A stretch of 64,000 nucleotides of DNA from Bradyrhizobium sp. 1(2017) (lineage in GTDB: Bacteria; Pseudomonadota; Alphaproteobacteria; Rhizobiales; Xanthobacteraceae). A model generated the notes under the pieces. It saw nothing but the letters and a program-made list of their open reading frames with translations, had not been told where the DNA came from and searched no databases. The stretch spans positions 3,678,001 to 3,742,000 of the forward strand of contig NZ_CP050022.2 in NCBI RefSeq assembly GCF_011602485.2, given 5' to 3'. A program made the position numbers and the translations under genes. This document shows, in pieces, positions 14,955 through 24,328 of this stretch; positions within the stretch are counted from its first letter, which is position 1, and every line of letters begins with the position of its first letter.

Positions 14955-17444
14955 TCACTGGAGGCCGGCGGAATTGCTGCTCGTCGACGACGTCGCCAGC
15001 GTACGCAGGCCGATCTGGAACATGAACGCATGGCTCAGCACGGGCGGTGCGGTGCCCGCGGAATAGCTATACGAAGTTACATAGTTCGCCGCCAGCACGA
15101 AGCAATCGTCGACATAGCCGGCACCCACCACGTATTGGTTGAGCTTGTTGGCCTCGAGATCCCAGCGCGCCGAGCCCGATACCACCCAGTTGGCGGCCAA
15201 CTTGATCGAGCCCGAGGTCAGGATGCCCTCGCGGCGGGTGAGATAGCCGAGTTCCGGCTGCGGCGCGTAATTGCCGTACAGCAAGGCGACCGACCAGCGA
15301 TCGAAATTGGCGCGGCCTTCCGCCTCGAAGCGCTGGACGTTCCAGGTCTGCTCGTCCATGCGGGAGCGGACGCTGAACGTGTAGGTGCGGTTGGGCGAGT
15401 AGCTGGCGCTCGCGACGTAATCGGAACGCGGCTTGTCGAGGCCGGAATCGAGGCCGGTGTTGATGGAGTCCTGGACCGCGAAGGAGTTCAGGCCGAACAG
15501 CTGGTAGGACTCGCCGAACAGCACCTTGACGGCGCCGCCCCTGTCGAACTGCGTGGTCGACTGCACGCCGACATTGGCGCGGCCGCCGCCCTCGACGCGG
15601 TCGTAACCGGAGAACTTGTCGACGCTGAACAGGTTCGAGGCGTCGAACACCATGCTCTGGGCGTCCTCGTTCGGGAGCTTGCCGGCATAGGTCTCGTTCG
15701 GCCGGATGATGATCTGCGCGATCGGCTCGACGGTGGTCGAGCCCCAGGGCTGGATGTTGATGAAGGGGTACCGGTACTCCAGGCCCACGGTCGGCATCAG
15801 GCGGAACGCCTGGGTGTCGCCGACGGGCAGGTAGTTCGACACGCCCGGCTGGTTGGAGATCGAGGAATTGATCGCGTCGGCGCGCAGGCTGGCGAACGGC
15901 GTCCAGATCTGGCCGAGCGGATCGGTGAAGGACTTGCGCCACTGGGCTTCCGCGGTGAGGCGGGTGTAGGTGCCGGGGAAGCCGCGCAGCAGGCATTGCG
16001 AGGGCGTGCGCGCCAGCGGATCGGCCGACGCCGTCGTGCACAGGCTGCTGGTGTTGGCCACCGTGGTGATCGGATCGAACACCGCCTCGTCACGCGACAG
16101 GTTCACGAAATTGGTCTTGTAGCTGAACTCGCCGCCGAAGACGGGATAGTTGAGCACGTTCGAGTAGTCGATCACCGGATAGACGATCGGCACCTGGCTC
16201 TGGTTGCCCGAATAGCTCAGCCAGTACATCGTGCGCGCATCGAAGAAGCTGCGGTTGCCGACGCCGGTCAGATAGAGCTGCGACAGCGCTTCCGTCGGCA
16301 GCAGCAGGAACGAGCCGAGCGGATCGCGGTACTGGTAGAGGCGGTAGTCCGAGAAGAAATAGTAGTCGGACATCAGGACGCCGTCCCAACCCCAGACCCA
16401 TTTGTCGTTCAGCGCGAACTGACCCTTGGTGTCGATGGCGCCGCGGAAGTCGCGGTCGCCGGGCTGGCCGGCGAACGCTCCGGGATCGAGCTGGTTGATG
16501 CCGTAAGCGCGGATCTGGTAGGCGCCGTCGATCAGGCGCTGGCGGAACTCGCCCTGCAGCATCACGCCCTGCCGCGTCATGAAGCGGGGAGTGAAGGTGG
16601 CGTCCATGTCGGGCGCGATCGCCCAGTAATACGGAACTTCGGCGCCGAAGCCGGTGTTCGTCGTGCCCGGGAAATAGCCCGGCATCAGGAAGCCGGACTT
16701 GCGCTTCACGGTCGGGTCGGGCGTCGAGAAATACGGCATGTAGGCGATCGGCACGCCGAAGAATTCGAGCTGTGCCGTCTCGAAATACAGCATCTTCTCC
16801 TGCTGGTCGTGGATGATGCGCGCACCCTTGACCTGCCACAGCGGCGGCTTCTTCGGATCGTCCTTACACGGCGCGCAGGCCGTGTAGACGCCATTCTCGA
16901 ACACCGTGTAATTGCCGCTGGAGCGGTCGGCGCGGCTGGCGGCCATGCGGGTCTGGTCGGCGGTGTCCACGCGCAGCGAATCGACGAAACCGTCGCGGTA
17001 ATCGTCGGAGAGATCCATGATCTCGGCATAGGTGATCTTGCCGTCGGCATCCGTCATGCGGATGTTGCCTTCGGCGTGGAGCCGCTTGGTCTTCTGGTCG
17101 TAGATGACCCTGTCCGCCTCGACGCTGGTGCCGTTGTAGAACAGCTGGACGTTGCCGACCGCGGAGACGCGCGAGTTGTTGTAGTCGTAGTCGACCTCGG
17201 TCGCCTGCACGAGCATCTGGTTGTCGTGGGGGACCGCCGTCGGCTTCGGGCGCGGGGGCAGCGGATTGTACGTGAAGCTCTGGGCTGAGGCGGGGGCGAT
17301 TGCGGCAACGTCGATCAGCGCGCCGAGCGATGCCACGGCAGCAACGGCCAACAGGACCCTACGAACGGACAAGCCGATCCCGTTCGCGCGCACCCATGTG
17401 CGCCGCGTCAAACCAGACACGGGTCCTCGACGGACGGCAGTCAC
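14955..17444 (-). CDS. lptD: LPS-assembly outer-membrane protein LptD
   Basis: 829 residues. LptD is the beta-barrel that inserts lipopolysaccharide into the outer leaflet. The signal region ends near APASAQ (about residue 54). An OstA/LptA-like periplasmic domain follows (NQMLVQATEVDYDYNNSRVSAVGNVQLFY, then AEGNIRMTDADGKI), and then the large C-terminal barrel with typical blocks such as PYFSTPDPTVKRKSGFLMPGYF. GTG at 17444 is preferred as start because GGAGGACGG lies just upstream and the codon overlaps the lptG stop (TAGTG). Longer in-frame extensions run into lptG and are unlikely. Confidence 0.95.
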   Translation of the reverse strand: MTAVRRGPVSGLTRRTWVRANGIGLSVRRVLLAVAAVASLGALIDVAAIAPASAQSFTYNPLPPRPKPTAVPHDNQMLVQATEVDYDYNNSRVSAVGNVQLFYNGTSVEADRVIYDQKTKRLHAEGNIRMTDADGKITYAEIMDLSDDYRDGFVDSLRVDTADQTRMAASRADRSSGNYTVFENGVYTACAPCKDDPKKPPLWQVKGARIIHDQQEKMLYFETAQLEFFGVPIAYMPYFSTPDPTVKRKSGFLMPGYFPGTTNTGFGAEVPYYWAIAPDMDATFTPRFMTRQGVMLQGEFRQRLIDGAYQIRAYGINQLDPGAFAGQPGDRDFRGAIDTKGQFALNDKWVWGWDGVLMSDYYFFSDYRLYQYRDPLGSFLLLPTEALSQLYLTGVGNRSFFDARTMYWLSYSGNQSQVPIVYPVIDYSNVLNYPVFGGEFSYKTNFVNLSRDEAVFDPITTVANTSSLCTTASADPLARTPSQCLLRGFPGTYTRLTAEAQWRKSFTDPLGQIWTPFASLRADAINSSISNQPGVSNYLPVGDTQAFRLMPTVGLEYRYPFINIQPWGSTTVEPIAQIIIRPNETYAGKLPNEDAQSMVFDASNLFSVDKFSGYDRVEGGGRANVGVQSTTQFDRGGAVKVLFGESYQLFGLNSFAVQDSINTGLDSGLDKPRSDYVASASYSPNRTYTFSVRSRMDEQTWNVQRFEAEGRANFDRWSVALLYGNYAPQPELGYLTRREGILTSGSIKLAANWVVSGSARWDLEANKLNQYVVGAGYVDDCFVLAANYVTSYSYSAGTAPPVLSHAFMFQIGLRTLATSSTSSNSAGLQ

Positions 17445-18541
17445 TAACCGTCCTCCTGATACAACAAGGCCAAAAAGCCGGTGAGGCCGCCCACCACCAC
17501 GGGCAACCACGCCGCAGCGATCGGATGCATCAACTCAGCCTTGCTCAAGTCTTCAGTCACTTTCGACAAAACGTAGAGCAGAAAGCCTGCGCCCACGCCA
17601 CTCAAAACCATCTTCTGCACGCCGCCCATCCGGAAGAAGCGCAACGACACGGAAGCCGCCAGCATCACCATGGCTGCCAGCAAAAACGGCTGTGCCAGAA
17701 GCTTCTGATACTGGAGTCGATATCCTGCTGTCGCGAAGCCCGAGCTCTCGGACGAGCGGATGTAGCTCGGTAGTTGCCAAAAGGACACAGTCTCCGGTGT
17801 GGAAAAGCTGTTGCGGACCTGCGCCTCGGTCAGCGTCGTCGGAATCACGAGCTGGGCCTGGTCGACCGGCGGCGAATCCAGCGAGAAGCGTCGGACGCCC
17901 TTGAACAGCCAATGGCCCGCCTCCAGCGTCGCCTCGCGTGCCTCGACGCGTTCCTTGAAGTGCTGCTCTGTGTCAAACCGGAACAGCGTGAGACCGGTGA
18001 GTCGGACGCCCTGTTTCTCGCTGCGCGCCGCGTTGATGATGGTCTGGCCGTCGCCGGTGACCTGATTGAGCCAGAAGCCGGAAGCATCCTGGATGCCGCC
18101 GCCCGGCGCCGAGCCGAACAGCTCCGCCTCCATGCGCTTGGAGAGTTCGCGCAGGTTCGCGGACATCGGGTTGTAGGCGACGGTGGCGATCACTCCGATC
18201 AGCAGTGCGCTGCCGAGCGCCGGCGAGATGAACTGCCAGGCCGAGATGCCGGCAGCGCGCGCGACCACCAGCTCGAGCCGGCGGGAGAGCGCGAGATAGC
18301 AGGTCATGGCGCCGATCAGCATGCAGAACGGCGTCAGCTTCTCCAAAAGCTGCGGCACCCGGAACAGCGAGGTCTCGGCCACCATGATGGCCGAGGCCGA
18401 GGCCAGCCCCGAGGTCTTGCGCACCATCTCGATGTAGTCGACCAGCACCAGCAGCAGGAAAATGCCGCCGAATACGCCGAGCGCCGCGACCACGAAGCGG
18501 CCGGCGAAATAGCGCCCGAGTGTGTTGGTCAGCATGCTCAT
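17444..18541 (-). CDS. lptG: LPS export ABC transporter permease LptG
   Basis: 365 residues. LptG is one of the two inner-membrane permeases that, with the LptB ATPase, extract LPS for transport along the LptA bridge. It opens MSMLTNTLGRYFAGRFV, with membrane helices near 17-35, 62-80, 100-120 and three near the C-terminus (about 285-360), and a soluble beta-jellyroll domain between (about 130-270). The ATG overlaps the lptF stop by four bases (ATGA). lptB is not in this window. Confidence 0.95.
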   Translation of the reverse strand: MSMLTNTLGRYFAGRFVVAALGVFGGIFLLLVLVDYIEMVRKTSGLASASAIMVAETSLFRVPQLLEKLTPFCMLIGAMTCYLALSRRLELVVARAAGISAWQFISPALGSALLIGVIATVAYNPMSANLRELSKRMEAELFGSAPGGGIQDASGFWLNQVTGDGQTIINAARSEKQGVRLTGLTLFRFDTEQHFKERVEAREATLEAGHWLFKGVRRFSLDSPPVDQAQLVIPTTLTEAQVRNSFSTPETVSFWQLPSYIRSSESSGFATAGYRLQYQKLLAQPFLLAAMVMLAASVSLRFFRMGGVQKMVLSGVGAGFLLYVLSKVTEDLSKAELMHPIAAAWLPVVVGGLTGFLALLYQEDG

Positions 18542-19707
18542 GCGGTGGCCGGCCGTCCGAACAGCCGCGCGATCCGCGCGTTCGATCTGTTGATGGCCTC
18601 CATGAGGCGGGGCGGCGGCTCGACCACGATGCCGCCGATGATCATCCACAGCCCGACGCCGATGGCGCCCAGGACCATCGCGTATTGGAACAGCACCGCG
18701 CCCGGCGACTTCACCGCCATCACCGAGCAGGCGAAGCCGGCCATGCGAAGCCCGAACACGGCGATCACCGAACCGCCGATCGAGAAGTTGCGGCTCTGGC
18801 GGGTGGTGCGCGGCGCCCCCAGGAACGCGAAGGTCAGCACCGCGAAGGCGAAGGGATAGATCGGCGCCAGGAGGCTGTCGTGCAGGGCCGAGCGGAACTG
18901 GCCGGGAATCTGCTTGTAGACGGGGTCGTCCTCGGACGGCGAGATCAGCTCCCACAGATAGCGCTCGCGGATGCCGAGGGTGACGTCGCGGCCTTGACCC
19001 GAGAATTTCGACATGTCGAAGCCATAGCGGCCGAACGCCACCAGCGCGGGATCGCGCTTGCCGGTCTCGAAGCGCTGGAGATTGCCTTTCTCCAGCACCA
19101 GGAACGATCCGGTCTCGTTCTTCACGACCTCGCCGTGCTCGGCGACGATCGAGACGCGCTCGTTGGGATCGCGGCGGTCGTCGATGAAGATGCCGGCGAG
19201 GATGCCGCCGGGCTGGCGCTCGCGAATCCGGATCGTCAGGTTCTTGTCGAGCTGGGCGAAGCGGCCGGGCTGCAGGATGTTGGTGAGCACGTCGGCGGTG
19301 ATCTCGGCGTCCCACTGCTTGATCCGCCGCATGCCGTCGGGGGCGAGATAGGCCGCGATGAAGGCGACCAGCAGCGCCACCACGCACGTGGCGTAGAAGA
19401 ACGGATAGAACAGTCGGAACGGCGAGAAGCCCGCTGCATTCATCACGATGATCTCGGAATCGGTCGCCAGCTTGTTGAGCGTGTGCGAGATCGCGATCAT
19501 CAGCGCGATCGGCGAGATGATCAGGACGAGGGCCGGGATGACGAGGCTGGTGATGCCGAGGAAGGTGAGGATGGTCTGACCCTGGCTCGTCATCAGGTCG
19601 ATGCCGCGCAACGCCTGCGTAATCCAGATCACGCCGGTGAGGCTGACCAGGACCAGCGCAAACGACGACAGCGTCGTGCGGAAGATATACCTATCGATCG
19701 ACCCCAT
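18538..19707 (-). CDS. lptF: LPS export ABC transporter permease LptF
   Basis: 389 residues. The first gene of the lptF-lptG-lptD-surA-pdxA-rsmA run. It begins MGSIDRYIFRTTLSSFALVLVSLTGVIWI, with the usual first helix and the ITQALRGIDLM coupling segment, five further helices and a periplasmic jellyroll domain (about 130-265). LptF pairs with LptG in the inner membrane. The promoter of the whole operon should lie in the intergenic space to its right, shared with divergent pepA. Confidence 0.95.
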   Translation of the reverse strand: MGSIDRYIFRTTLSSFALVLVSLTGVIWITQALRGIDLMTSQGQTILTFLGITSLVIPALVLIISPIALMIAISHTLNKLATDSEIIVMNAAGFSPFRLFYPFFYATCVVALLVAFIAAYLAPDGMRRIKQWDAEITADVLTNILQPGRFAQLDKNLTIRIRERQPGGILAGIFIDDRRDPNERVSIVAEHGEVVKNETGSFLVLEKGNLQRFETGKRDPALVAFGRYGFDMSKFSGQGRDVTLGIRERYLWELISPSEDDPVYKQIPGQFRSALHDSLLAPIYPFAFAVLTFAFLGAPRTTRQSRNFSIGGSVIAVFGLRMAGFACSVMAVKSPGAVLFQYAMVLGAIGVGLWMIIGGIVVEPPPRLMEAINRSNARIARLFGRPATA

Positions 19708-20049
19708 GCGCTACCGCACGAATTCCCACCAAGGCCCCAATGCCGTCGCCGAATCTAGCTACCCGACCCAATCCCGAAACGGGATCCCCAAGGGACGGCC
19801 AGCCATCTGTTCCGCCAGCTTAACTCTCTCACTACCATCCCTTTGATCCGTCAACAAAATGGCTGGCCCGTGGCGCCGTCAATATATGGTTAATATTTCG
19901 CTCGTTGTGGCCCGGCGGCCACGGGGGTGCTTGGCATCTGCGGGGCCGCTGGCCCATAGTGCGGAAACCTCACTGAATCGCCGTTCAGCTCCGGCCGGTG
20001 GCCGGGATCGCGGAACGGCGAAAAGCCTCATGATTTGAAGGAGTTACTA
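19708..20049. promoter_or_regulatory. Divergent promoter region between lptF and pepA
   Basis: This 342-base space separates two head-to-head genes and must hold both promoters. A local AT-rich stretch (ATATATGGTTAATATTT, about 19890-19906) is a candidate for one of them. A good AAGGAG ribosome site for pepA lies at its right end. No small gene or clear palindrome was seen. Confidence 0.5.
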
Positions 20050-21549
20050 ATGCCCGATGCCATCAAGGTCGGCTTTGTCCCATTGTCTGCCGCCCCCCGT
20101 GGCATCCTGGTCGTGTTCTGCGACGACGGCTTGAAGCTCGGTCCGGCGACGGCCAAGGCGCTGGGGGGCGCCGCCGACCTCGTGAAACGGGCGGCCGCCG
20201 CCGCGGCCTTTAAGGGCAAGAGCGGGGGCGTGCTGGACATCCTGGCCCCGGAGGGGGTGAAGGCCACGCGTCTTCTCGTGATCGGCGCAGGCAAGGAAGC
20301 CAGCCTGAAGGCGAACGATTTCCTCAAATTCGGCGGCGTAGCGGCGGGCAAGCTTCCCGGTGGGACCGCCGCAATGACCATCATGGCCGAATTGCCCGGT
20401 GGCGCCATGACCAGCGAGCAGGCAGTCGCGCTCGCCTCGGGCCTTCGCTTACGTGCCTACAAGTTCGACCGCTACAAGACAAAGAAGAAGGACGGCGAGG
20501 AGGGTGGCTCGCGCGCCGACATCTCGCTTGCGGTCGGCGATCCCACCGCCGCGAAGAAGACGTTCGCCGCAGCCGGCCACGTCGTCGACGGCGTGATCAT
20601 TGCGCGCGACCTCGTCAACGAGCCGCCGAACGTCCTTTTCCCCGAGGAATTCGCCCGCCGTGCCGGCCAGCTCCGCAAGCTCGGCGTCAAGGTCGAGGTG
20701 CTCGACGTCAAGGCGATGCAGAAGCTCGGCATGGGCGCGCTGCTCGGCGTCGGCCAGGGCTCGGCGCGGCCAAGCCGCACCGTCATCATGCGCTGGGACG
20801 GCGGCAAGAAGGGCGAGGCGCCGGTTGCCTTCGTCGGCAAGGGCGTCTGCTTCGACACCGGCGGCATTTCGATCAAGCCGGCCGGCAGCATGGAGGACAT
20901 GAAGGGCGACATGGGGGGAGCTGCCTGCGTCGTCGGCCTGATGCATGCGCTCGCCGCGCGCAAGGCCAAGGCCAATGTGGTCGGCGCCATCGGCCTCGTC
21001 GAGAACATGCCCGACGGCAATGCGCAGCGGCCGGGCGACATCGTCACCTCGATGTCGGGCCAGACCATCGAGATCATCAACACCGACGCGGAGGGCCGCC
21101 TCGTGCTGGCCGACGTGCTCTGGTACGTCGCCAAGAAGACCAAGCCGAAATTCATGGTGGATCTGGCGACGCTGACCGGCGCCATCGTGGTCGCGCTCGG
21201 CACCGAGCATGCCGGCATGTTCTCCAACAATGACGAGCTCGCCGACCGGCTGCTCTCGGCCGGCATCGAGAGCGGGGAGAAGGTCTGGCGCATGCCGCTC
21301 GGCCCCGAATACGACAAGCTGATCGATTCCCAGTTCGCCGACATGAAGAACACGGGCGGCCGTCACGGCGGCTCGGTCACCGCGGCACAGTTCCTCCAGC
21401 GCTTCGTCGACGGCACGCCCTGGGCGCATCTCGACATCGCCGGCACCGCAATGGGGGCGCCAAAGACCGACATCAACCAGAGCTGGGGAAGCGGCTATGG
21501 CGTCCGTCTTCTGGATCGTCTGGTCGCTGACCATTACGAGCGCAAATGA
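20050..21549 (+). CDS. pepA: Leucyl aminopeptidase (M17)
   Basis: 499 residues. A cytosolic two-metal aminopeptidase removing N-terminal residues from peptides. The C-terminal catalytic domain shows [18 protein letters not shown] (metal Asp, Lys), the MKGDMGGAA segment, and the M17 signature [12 protein letters not shown] starting at residue 344. The N-terminal domain (1-165) is diverged as usual. The ATG at 20050 is chosen because AAGGAG lies just upstream; a TTG five codons earlier would overlap that site. It is followed seven bases later by holC, as in many alphaproteobacteria. Confidence 0.96.
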   Translation: MPDAIKVGFVPLSAAPRGILVVFCDDGLKLGPATAKALGGAADLVKRAAAAAAFKGKSGGVLDILAPEGVKATRLLVIGAGKEASLKANDFLKFGGVAAGKLPGGTAAMTIMAELPGGAMTSEQAVALASGLRLRAYKFDRYKTKKKDGEEGGSRADISLAVGDPTAAKKTFAAAGHVVDGVIIARDLVNEPPNVLFPEEFARRAGQLRKLGVKVEVLDVKAMQKLGMGALLGVGQGSARPSRTVIMRWDGGKKGEAPVAFVGKGVCFDTGGISIKPAGSMEDMKGDMGGAACVVGLMHALAARKAKANVVGAIGLVENMPDGNAQRPGDIVTSMSGQTIEIINTDAEGRLVLADVLWYVAKKTKPKFMVDLATLTGAIVVALGTEHAGMFSNNDELADRLLSAGIESGEKVWRMPLGPEYDKLIDSQFADMKNTGGRHGGSVTAAQFLQRFVDGTPWAHLDIAGTAMGAPKTDINQSWGSGYGVRLLDRLVADHYERK

Positions 21550-21556
21550 CCGCGAG

Positions 21557-22009
21557 ATGACTGAAGTCCTGTTCTATCATCTGCAAAGCATGACGGTGGA
21601 GAACGTGTTGCCGCCGCTTCTCGAGAAATCGCTCGAGCGCGGCTGGCGCGTCGTGGTGCAGTCGACGTCGGAAGAGCGCGCCGATGCGCTCGACGCGCAT
21701 TTGTGGACCTATCGCGACGATTCTTTCCTGCCGCACGCGACATGGCGCGTGAACGATGCCGCCGACCAGCCGATCGTGCTGGCGATCGAGGAGGGCAATC
21801 CGAACGGCGCCAATGTCCGCTTCCTGGTCGACAACGCCGCGCTGCCGCAGGACGCGCAGGGCTATGAGCGCATGGTGCTGCTGTTCAACGGCGACGATCC
21901 GGACGCGCTTGCGCTGGCTCGCACCGCGTGGACGGATTGCAAGGCGCGCGGATTTGATGTCACCTATTGGCAGGCCGACGAACGGGGCCGGTGGCAGAAG
22001 CGGAATTAG
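21557..22009 (+). CDS. holC: DNA polymerase III chi subunit
   Basis: 150 residues. HolC links the clamp-loader complex to single-stranded DNA-binding protein at the replication fork. The family pattern is visible: TEVLFYHLQ opening, LLEKSLERGWRVVVQSTSEERADALDAHLWTY, then DDSFLPHA, and the QPIVLAIEEGNPNGANVRFLVDNA block, ending in FDVTYWQADERGRW. The start sits seven bases after the pepA stop with a GCGAG site before it, consistent with an operon. Confidence 0.93.
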   Translation: MTEVLFYHLQSMTVENVLPPLLEKSLERGWRVVVQSTSEERADALDAHLWTYRDDSFLPHATWRVNDAADQPIVLAIEEGNPNGANVRFLVDNAALPQDAQGYERMVLLFNGDDPDALALARTAWTDCKARGFDVTYWQADERGRWQKRN

Positions 22010-22135
22010 CGGCCGTTCGCAATTAATGATAATTTGCACTTTTCGAACGATGCTGGCCTTGGCCACCTTCGTGCCGCAAAGGGATGTTGGGACAATCGTT
22101 TAGGGCTGGTCCTTCAGGCGGGGAATTAGTTTATC

Positions 22136-22657
22136 GTGCGACATCAAAAGCTTCCCGGCTCGCTCATGATTGTGCTCGTTGCCGTAGCACCGCTGGTTGC
22201 GGGCTGCTCGGGCAGCGCGGGCGATCTGCTGTCGAAGGATGCCGAATGGTTTAAGAAACCAGGCCGGCTCTTCATCAAGAACATCTCGATCGAATCGCCG
22301 CCGCTCACACCTGACAAGCCGGTGGGAGCCGAAGACCTCGTCAGCGCCGATGGCGGCTGTCCCGGCATGGCGCCGCCCCCCGGGCCGGCCGACGCCAACG
22401 CCTCGACGACGGCGCCGATGGGCGGCACGGTCGCGCTCGGCCACACCGAATGCGACGTGGTGCGCGGCATCGGTGCGCCGTCGAGCGTGAATCTGTCCAA
22501 TGACGCCGTCGGCCGCCGCGTCGCCGTCGTGACCTGGACGACCGGCCCGCGCGCCGGCATCTACACATTCACCGCCGGTCGCCTGTCCGCGATCGAAGGC
22601 AATCCCGACCCGCAGCCGGTGCCGAGGGCGGCCAAGCCGAAGAAGAAGCACGCATAG
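22136..22657 (+). CDS. Putative outer-membrane lipoprotein, function unknown
   Basis: 173 residues from a GTG start at 22136; an ATG at 22166 is an alternative. A short basic start and hydrophobic stretch end in a lipobox, VAPLVAGC, so Cys24 would be lipidated. The mature protein has a Pro/Gly/Ala linker and a C-terminal region TECDVVRGIGAPSSVNLSND followed by VVTWTTGPRAGIYTFTAGRLSAIEG, which recalls the small SmpA/OmlA (BamE-like) fold, with a helix then three strands. That resemblance is weak and only inferred. It ends in a Lys-rich tail. Confidence 0.7.
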   Translation: MRHQKLPGSLMIVLVAVAPLVAGCSGSAGDLLSKDAEWFKKPGRLFIKNISIESPPLTPDKPVGAEDLVSADGGCPGMAPPPGPADANASTTAPMGGTVALGHTECDVVRGIGAPSSVNLSNDAVGRRVAVVTWTTGPRAGIYTFTAGRLSAIEGNPDPQPVPRAAKPKKKHA

Positions 22658-22726
22658 GCGGAGATCGCCTGGGCCGCAGGGCGTGAGCGAGGCGGAACCG
22701 GTGGAAAAGCCGGTTTCACGGCGCCC

Positions 22727-23200
22727 TCAGAGCATCGGCTTGGTGTTGAAGCGATCAGGTTGGCGAACGCGGAAACGGCCCTTCATCTTGAAGCCGTCAC
22801 GCATATTGAGGACGAGAAGAACGATGTTCGTCGCGCCGGCCAACAATTCGAGAGTCTGCACCGCATAGAACGTCGTGTCGAACTCCGCGGCCTTTGCCTT
22901 GGAGGCAAGAAACAACGCGGCGGGAATGAGAATCAGGATGCCGTTGCCGGCGATGAACGGCATACGCTTGATCTTCGCACCGATCAGGCCGGCGCGCCGT
23001 CCCCCTGCCAGGAAGAGCCCAGAGCCTCCCGTCACCGCCAGCGCTGGAATCAGCAACAGGAAGCCCCAGGGTATGGTCGTCTTGACCGTGGTGATGCTCG
23101 CGTCTGATGCAAATAGCTCGCTGAGAGCCGTGCAAAGCCAGAAGGTCGCAATCGTCGTTAGTGCGACCGCGCCCGCGACTGGATGGATGATCTTGGTCAT
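22727..23200 (-). CDS. Four-helix integral membrane protein of unknown function
   Basis: 157 residues with four hydrophobic helices at about 8-29, 43-62, 82-102 and 112-133. It begins MTKIIHPVAGAVALTTIATFWLCTALSEL and ends with a basic cytoplasmic tail, KMKGRFRVRQPDRFN. I recall related proteins in many proteobacteria without a known role. It lies 24 bases downstream of the monooxygenase gene on the same strand, so both may be controlled by the divergent MarR regulator. Confidence 0.7.
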   Translation of the reverse strand: MTKIIHPVAGAVALTTIATFWLCTALSELFASDASITTVKTTIPWGFLLLIPALAVTGGSGLFLAGGRRAGLIGAKIKRMPFIAGNGILILIPAALFLASKAKAAEFDTTFYAVQTLELLAGATNIVLLVLNMRDGFKMKGRFRVRQPDRFNTKPML

Positions 23201-23224
23201 CGGCGCCTGCCGTTTCGATACCAG

Positions 23225-23593
23225 CTACGCGACGCAGATGCCGGGCATGGCGACCTTCTCGAACAGGTGCGGAGAGGCGATGGCGGACGTGGGATAGGCT
23301 GAGATCTTCGACCTGAACTCAGGATGCGTAAACGCAGTCCGGAAGTGGGCCGTCGATTCCCATACGGCGTAGTTCAGATATGTCGGGCCATCGCCAATCG
23401 CGCGGTGAAGCTGGGTGGAGATGAAGCCCGGCTGCCGCTTCATGAAGGCGGCATCGTCTTGCCAGACCTGGAGGAAGCTTTGTTCGTCCGCCTTGTCGAG
23501 CGTGAACACATTCACCAGCACCACAGGGCCGGCCTCGATGCCGAGCTGACGTTCGATGGGAAAGTTGGGGTCCAGTGGACGAAGGTGCGCCAT
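23225..23593 (-). CDS. Antibiotic biosynthesis monooxygenase (ABM) domain protein
   Basis: 122 residues. The ABM domain is a dimeric ferredoxin-like fold that oxidises aromatic substrates without cofactor, or in relatives degrades haem or acts as a stress protein. Family landmarks are VVLVNVFTLDKADEQSFLQVWQDDAAFMKRQPGFISTQLH, then YLNYAVWESTAHFRTAFTHPEF. GGAG precedes the ATG. The gene is divergent from a marR gene across 95 bases that contain two similar inverted repeats, so repression by that MarR protein is likely. Confidence 0.88.
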   Translation of the reverse strand: MAHLRPLDPNFPIERQLGIEAGPVVLVNVFTLDKADEQSFLQVWQDDAAFMKRQPGFISTQLHRAIGDGPTYLNYAVWESTAHFRTAFTHPEFRSKISAYPTSAIASPHLFEKVAMPGICVA

Positions 23594-23610
23594 GACAAGC
23601 TCCGTTCAAT

Positions 23611-23628
23611 TTGGTACTATGGTGTCAA
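23611..23628. promoter_or_regulatory. Possible second MarR operator, degenerate
   Basis: TTGGTACTATGGTGTCAA matches 12 of 18 positions of the perfect operator core at 23652-23669, including both outer half-site edges. Its position 41 bases from that site, close to four helical turns, would put both on the same face of the DNA. It lies in the 5' leader or promoter of the monooxygenase gene. Confidence 0.4.
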
Positions 23629-23650
23629 GATGGTGCCGACAAGCTAGTAA

Positions 23651-23670
23651 ATTGACATCATAATGTCAAT
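23651..23670. promoter_or_regulatory. MarR-type operator, perfect inverted repeat
   Basis: ATTGACAT-CATA-ATGTCAAT is a perfect 8-base inverted repeat with a four-base spacer, in the gap between divergent monooxygenase and marR genes. The TTGACA half can also serve as a -35 element. MarR dimers typically bind palindromes of 16-20 bases, so binding here would regulate both genes. Confidence 0.7.
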
Positions 23671-23688
23671 ATAGATTTATGGTGACGA

Positions 23689-24159
23689 ATGCCGAGATTC
23701 CAACGAACGCCCGCCGGCGATGCTCTGACCAACCTCATGCTCGACTTGTTCCAGCTGAACAGCCTGCTGTTGACCGCGGGGGACCGCTTGGTGGCCCAAC
23801 TCGGGCTCACCAGCGCCCGGTGGCAGATTCTCGGCGCTATCGTGCACGCAGAGCGCCCCCAGCCGGTGGCCTGGCTTGCCCGCGATCTGGGTGCCAATCG
23901 CCAAAACGTGCAGCGGATCGTCAACGACCTGCACGCGGAAGGCCTTGCTGCCTTCGAGGCCAACCCGCATCACCGCCGAGCGCAACTTGTCGTCCTGACT
24001 GACAGGGGGCGGCGCGCTTTCGATGCCGCCATGGCTTTGCAGATGCCGTGGGTCAACAGTCTTTCGGAGGGGCTTGCGGTCAAGGACCTGCAAACCGTTC
24101 ATCGTATCGTCGCGGCCCTGCGCGCGAAGCTTGAGAGCGAGACCGAAGCGCAGACGTAG
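23689..24159 (+). CDS. MarR family transcriptional regulator
   Basis: 156 residues. A winged helix-turn-helix repressor: helices 1-2 contain LMLDLFQLNSLLLTAGDRLVAQLGLTSARWQILGAI, the HTH is VAWLARDLGANRQNVQRIVNDLHAEGL, and the wing is FEANPHHRRAQLVVLTDRGRRAF. MarR proteins usually bind phenolic or other small ligands, or sense oxidation, which releases them from DNA. It is divergent from the ABM monooxygenase, with a perfect palindrome 19 bases before its start; autoregulation and control of the monooxygenase are the natural inference. Confidence 0.93.
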   Translation: MPRFQRTPAGDALTNLMLDLFQLNSLLLTAGDRLVAQLGLTSARWQILGAIVHAERPQPVAWLARDLGANRQNVQRIVNDLHAEGLAAFEANPHHRRAQLVVLTDRGRRAFDAAMALQMPWVNSLSEGLAVKDLQTVHRIVAALRAKLESETEAQT

Positions 24160-24328
24160 CGCGCGGGGTTTCGCCGGAGACGATCCGCAAGCGATTTTGC
24201 TTCGCCATGGCAATGGAACTCACGCCGGCGAGCGGGCCTCGCCGCAACACGCCGATAAGGTCATTTTGATGATGGCCGCGCCGCCTGGAATGCGCTTTGA
24301 TGGCGCCAACAACAATCTGGAGGAGACT

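Noticed and set aside
13920..17288. A very long plus-strand open frame (about 1,120 codons) opposite lptD and surA
   Set aside because: It is antisense to two confidently identified genes. Its composition (His, Arg, Asp, Leu, Gly-rich) is what third-position GC bias produces on the opposite strand.
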